DNA from: Epsilonproteobacteria bacterium 4484_65 | Lineage (GTDB): Bacteria; Campylobacterota; Campylobacteria; Campylobacterales; Sulfurovaceae | Direction of reading: 5' to 3' | DNA: 17,214 nucleotides | Assembly: GCA_002085305.1 (NCBI GenBank) | Contig: NATJ01000006.1 | Span: 1-17,214 of the forward strand | Shown here: one piece after another, positions 14,832 through 17,214 of the stretch | Numbering within the stretch: the stretch's first letter is position 1 | Layout of the letters: every line of letters begins with the position of its first letter | The notes under the pieces: model-generated | What the model was told of the DNA's origin: nothing | Seen by the model: only the letters and a program-made list of their open reading frames with translations | The model's database searches: none | Translations under genes and position numbers: made by a program

Positions 14832-16115
14832 ATGAGAGCGAAGTCTGTTAAATTATTGGGGAGTGGTATTGTACTGTCACTAGTGACATCTACTCTATTA
14901 CATGCGACAAATGGGGATGCCTTGATAGCAGTAGGTACAAAAGCCAGAGGTATGGGTGGAGCAGGTATAGCTGTGAGTCATTGTGCAGAATCAACTTTAC
15001 ATAATCCAGCATTGATCACTTGTACTCAGAATACTTCAATTTCATTTGGGGGTACTATCTTTATGCCTGATATCAGTGCACAAATGGGTATGGCAGCCAA
15101 ACATGACAGTGCTGCTGATATGAATGTTATTCCTACCGTCTCCATTTCACATAAACTCAATGAAAATTGGTATCTTGGTATTGGTATGTGGGGAACTGCC
15201 GGAATGGGTACAGATTATCGTGATGCACCTCAAACTCCTCAAGACTCAGGTAATATGCATATGGTAACCAACTTACAACTTATGCAATTTGGTGTATCCC
15301 TTGCATATAAGACCGGAGGTTTAGGTTTAGCAGTTACCCCTATCCTTCAATACGGTGCATTAGATATAAACTTTATGAATTTTGATGGAAGTAATGTAGG
15401 TGACGGTGTTGCACAAGATCTTAATTTCGGATTCAACTTAGGTGCTTATTATGATTTTACCGATAATGGTGTTAATGGTCTGACACTTGGAGCAGTCTAT
15501 AAATCAAAAATAGATATGGATTACAGTAACCAACTTTCAAGTGCTACACAACCTTTTGTTGATTTTGGTATTTTTCCAGGAGCTATGGGTAATAATCTGG
15601 AGCAGCCTGCTGAAGTTGGTATAGGTATAGGATATAAAATTGATCAGCATACTTTTGCATTTGACTATAAACAAATACAATGGTCTGATGCAAAAGGTTA
15701 TAAAGATTTCGGATGGGAAGATCAAGATGTCTATGCAGTCGGATATCAATATAGTCAAGATAACTGGGTACTCAGGTTAGGTTATAATCATGCTTCTCAC
15801 CCTATTACAGAAGCACCTAGCGGTCCACAGGTTATTGCACCAGGGTCTTATGCACAAGCTGGAGGAAATGCACTTAACCTCTTTAACCTTTTAGGATTTC
15901 CGGCTACCGCAGAAGATCACTATACCATAGGTGGGAGTTATTTATTTACAGACTCTTTATCTGTAGATCTTGCGTATGTTTATGCACCTGAAACAGAAAC
16001 AACTATGAACACCATCGTTGGGCTTAACCCCGCTACAGGAGAGATGTACACAGGACCATCAACCGTATATCATACAGAAAACAGTGTATCAGTCCAGTTG
16101 TCTTACAAATTTTAA
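14832..16115 (+). CDS. FadL/OmpP1/TodX-family outer-membrane channel
   Basis: A 427-residue beta-barrel protein of the family that moves hydrophobic compounds (long-chain fatty acids, aromatic hydrocarbons) across the outer membrane. A signal peptide of about 25 residues ends at LHA, and the mature N-terminus has the family's NGDALIAVGTKARGMGGAG plug sequence followed by an ESTLHNPA motif. The remainder has alternating polar and hydrophobic strands, and the protein ends with the outer-membrane signature ...SYKF (terminal Phe). Two cysteines in the plug, C51 and C64, are unusual for this family and could form a disulfide. AAAGGA lies five bases before the ATG. It precedes an RND adaptor gene by 56 bp, so both may serve one transport route. 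The substrate cannot be told from sequence. Confidence 0.9.
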   Translation: MRAKSVKLLGSGIVLSLVTSTLLHATNGDALIAVGTKARGMGGAGIAVSHCAESTLHNPALITCTQNTSISFGGTIFMPDISAQMGMAAKHDSAADMNVIPTVSISHKLNENWYLGIGMWGTAGMGTDYRDAPQTPQDSGNMHMVTNLQLMQFGVSLAYKTGGLGLAVTPILQYGALDINFMNFDGSNVGDGVAQDLNFGFNLGAYYDFTDNGVNGLTLGAVYKSKIDMDYSNQLSSATQPFVDFGIFPGAMGNNLEQPAEVGIGIGYKIDQHTFAFDYKQIQWSDAKGYKDFGWEDQDVYAVGYQYSQDNWVLRLGYNHASHPITEAPSGPQVIAPGSYAQAGGNALNLFNLLGFPATAEDHYTIGGSYLFTDSLSVDLAYVYAPETETTMNTIVGLNPATGEMYTGPSTVYHTENSVSVQLSYKF

Positions 16116-16119
16116 ATTA

Positions 16120-16141
16120 ATTCCCACTTTTTTGTGGGAAT
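16120..16141. repeat. TTCCCAC...GTGGGAA-family palindrome, copy 3
   Basis: ATTCCCAC and GTGGGAAT pair perfectly around six T residues. It lies 4 bp after the stop of the FadL-like gene. The outer arms match copies 1 and 2 (TTCCCAC/GTGGGAA), but the inner CGG/CCG is replaced by T residues. It has no T-tract after the stem, so it is not a classical terminator. Confidence 0.7.
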
Positions 16142-16171
16142 ATAGTATCATTTATCCTATGGAGGTACAGT

Positions 16172-16978
16172 ATGCTTAAAATTATCCTTCTTCCCCTACT
16201 TTTAACACTTAGCTTATATTCAGGTTCTCTTTCCATTACCGGTACCGTCGTTTCAGACAATCAAAAGATGATCGGTGCCCGTTTTATGGGGTATGTGAAA
16301 CATATCTATTTTAACATTGGAGATAAAGTAAAACGTGAGGATACACTCTTTGAACTTGAATCTGCAGAGTTTGACATCTTGAAAAATCAGGCTGATCTGG
16401 CTTTGGAACAGGCAGAGATCATGGTTGATATGTACAGAACCAGACTCGACAGCATTCGTCGTGAAAAAGCACTGATGAGAGTCAGAGGTAAAGACAACTC
16501 GGTTGACTGGCAAAATATGGATCTAACAGCTGACAATGTACAGGCCGGTCTTGCTGCAACCCGTTCTATGGTAAAAAATGCTGCTGAAAAGGTAAAACAG
16601 ATGGCAACCATTGCCAACTATCTGGAAGTCAAAGCACCCAATGACGGTATCATCGTACAAAAGCGTATTCGGGAAGGTGATCTCATAGTCCCCGGTATGT
16701 TGGCTATGGTCTTGGTCGACCTCGATCATCTCGAAATAGAAGGTCAGATCTCAGAAGCAGACCTGCTTAAAGTCAATGCAGGTGATTTTGTAGATGTCAC
16801 CATTCCTTCTATCAAATTCCGCACACGAGGTCGCATAAAATCTATCGTTCCCTCTGCGAATCCTATGACACACACCTTTACCATCCGTGTCTCTTTTCAT
16901 AAAGGTCATACAAAGATCTTTCCCGGTATGTATGCAAAGATAGGCATAGAATATGGTGATGACTTGGTTCAAAAGTAG
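16172..16978 (+). CDS. RND efflux periplasmic adaptor (membrane fusion protein, HlyD/AcrA type)
   Basis: Periplasmic adaptor linking an inner-membrane RND pump to an outer-membrane channel (family knowledge). The 268 residues have a signal peptide (about 1-18, LLPLLLTLSLYS), the first lipoyl half (about 22-62, with NIGDKVKREDTLFELES), an alpha-helical hairpin (about 63-150), the second lipoyl half (about 152-175, LEVKAPNDGIIVQKR) and a beta-barrel domain (about 185-265, ending PGMYAKIGIE). It is shorter than AcrA-type proteins (about 350-400 residues), mainly because the membrane-proximal domain is missing. GGAGG lies six bases before the ATG. The pump gene is not in the window: the 236 bp after it hold no ORF of note. 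Partner could be encoded beyond the right edge. Confidence 0.88.
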   Translation: MLKIILLPLLLTLSLYSGSLSITGTVVSDNQKMIGARFMGYVKHIYFNIGDKVKREDTLFELESAEFDILKNQADLALEQAEIMVDMYRTRLDSIRREKALMRVRGKDNSVDWQNMDLTADNVQAGLAATRSMVKNAAEKVKQMATIANYLEVKAPNDGIIVQKRIREGDLIVPGMLAMVLVDLDHLEIEGQISEADLLKVNAGDFVDVTIPSIKFRTRGRIKSIVPSANPMTHTFTIRVSFHKGHTKIFPGMYAKIGIEYGDDLVQK

Positions 16979-17026
16979 GTAGTATCATAGATATCGAGAG
17001 TCTTTTATTACAAATAGATTATATAC

Positions 17027-17051
17027 ACTCTCCAAACTAAGTTTAGAGAGT
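17027..17051. repeat. Imperfect inverted repeat after the adaptor gene
   Basis: ACTCTC (17027-17032) pairs with GAGAGT (17046-17051), and inside it AAACT pairs with AGTTT around a single A, with one C/A mismatch between the blocks. A second GAGAGT at 16996-17001 could pair with the same ACTCTC arm. It lies 48 bp after the adaptor stop. No T-tract follows, so it is not a clear terminator. Confidence 0.5.
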
Positions 17052-17102
17052 AAAATATGAAACTCATCTATTTAAAAAGTATGAACAGTTTTTATTATAT
17101 CT

Positions 17103-17203
17103 CCTTATAAAATCTCCCATATAGAACATTTTATAAGGTTTTCTATAGAAGGGTATATATTTATGGCTCACAAACGTCGCTACAGCGGATAACCTTATAA
17201 AAT
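17103..17203. repeat. Three-copy CCTTATAAAAT element with alternative hairpins
   Basis: CCTTATAAAAT occurs at 17103-17113 and 17193-17203, and its reverse complement at 17128-17138. Arms 1 and 2 form an 11-bp stem with a 14-base loop followed by TTTT, a terminator-like layout; arms 2 and 3 form a 13-bp stem (adding TT/AA) around 50 bases. Arm 2 can be in only one stem at a time. Between arms 2 and 3 are a 10-bp palindrome (TTCTATAGAA, 17141-17150) and a nine-codon ORF (17163-17192, MAHKRRYSG). The window ends 11 bases later, so the downstream gene, if any, is not visible. Confidence 0.7.
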
Positions 17204-17214
17204 ATGTTAGATTA

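Noticed and set aside
17057..17110. A 17-codon ORF starting MKLIYLKSMN after the adaptor gene.
   Set aside because: Very short, no convincing ribosome-binding site, A/T-driven codons, and it overlaps arm 1 of the repeat element.
17166..17192. GCTCACAA ... AGCGGATAAC resembling halves of the lac operator.
   Set aside because: The halves are separated and wrongly arranged for a LacI-type dyad; there is no LacI-family gene in the window.
17206..17212. GTTAGAT at the right edge as an integron core site (GTTRRRY).
   Set aside because: The 7-bp pattern is degenerate and expected by chance; no integrase gene, matching RYYYAAC core or attC-like layout is present. The same bases also occur at 11961-11967.

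Overview
The window looks like chromosomal DNA of a Campylobacterota (epsilonproteobacterial) organism, most likely a free-living, Sulfurovum- or Sulfurimonas-like lineage. The basis is the AT-rich composition, the very tight gene packing, the protein sequences, and gene order. From memory, the order adk, aspS, nadK, recN, [signalling gene], tatD, SLT transglycosylase, rlpA, kdsC, lptC, lptA, engB, membrane protein, PBP2 matches the Campylobacter jejuni Cj0639-Cj0652 region almost gene for gene. No database search was run.

Layout. (1) Positions 1-408, plus strand: the 3' end of a CaCA-family Na+/Ca2+ antiporter gene, cut by the window edge. (2) Positions 8781 down to 429, minus strand: eleven genes packed end to end (tatD, mltD-like, rlpA, hisB, kdsC, lptC, lptA, engB, a GNAT acetyltransferase, an MreD-like membrane protein, mrdA). 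Most junctions overlap by 4-10 bp or are separated by 10-41 bp; only mltD/rlpA has a real gap (95 bp), and it holds two inverted repeats. (3) Positions 8911-9543, plus strand: a membrane-anchored orphan histidine-phosphotransfer (Hpt) protein. (4) Positions 11932 down to 9540, minus strand: nadK and recN, overlapping each other and converging on the Hpt gene with a 4-bp overlap. (5) Positions 12163-16978, plus strand: aspS, adk, a FadL/OmpP1-type outer-membrane protein and an RND-type periplasmic adaptor. (6) Positions 16979-17214: a non-coding AT-rich tail full of inverted repeats.

How the genes fit together. The long minus-strand array is mainly an envelope-building unit. PBP2 (mrdA) and the MreD-like protein serve cell elongation, MltD and RlpA cut peptidoglycan glycan strands, KdsC makes Kdo for the LPS core, and LptC and LptA carry LPS across the periplasm. 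EngB (ribosome assembly), HisB (histidine synthesis), a probable ArgA-like acetyltransferase and TatD travel with them. Many internal genes start with GTG or TTG and overlap the previous stop as GTGA, TTGA or ATGA, which suggests translational coupling. The aspS product carries residues associated with non-discriminating AspRS.

Most of the window is conserved housekeeping DNA and I see no phage, transposase, CRISPR or toxin-antitoxin genes. The parts worth a second look are the intergenic structures: a family of TTCCCAC...GTGGGAA palindromes after three successive plus-strand genes; a three-copy 11-bp motif at the right edge that can form two mutually exclusive hairpins around a nine-residue ORF; operator-like palindromes before rlpA and the Hpt gene; and the Hpt protein itself, which sits where C. 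jejuni has the response regulator CbrR.
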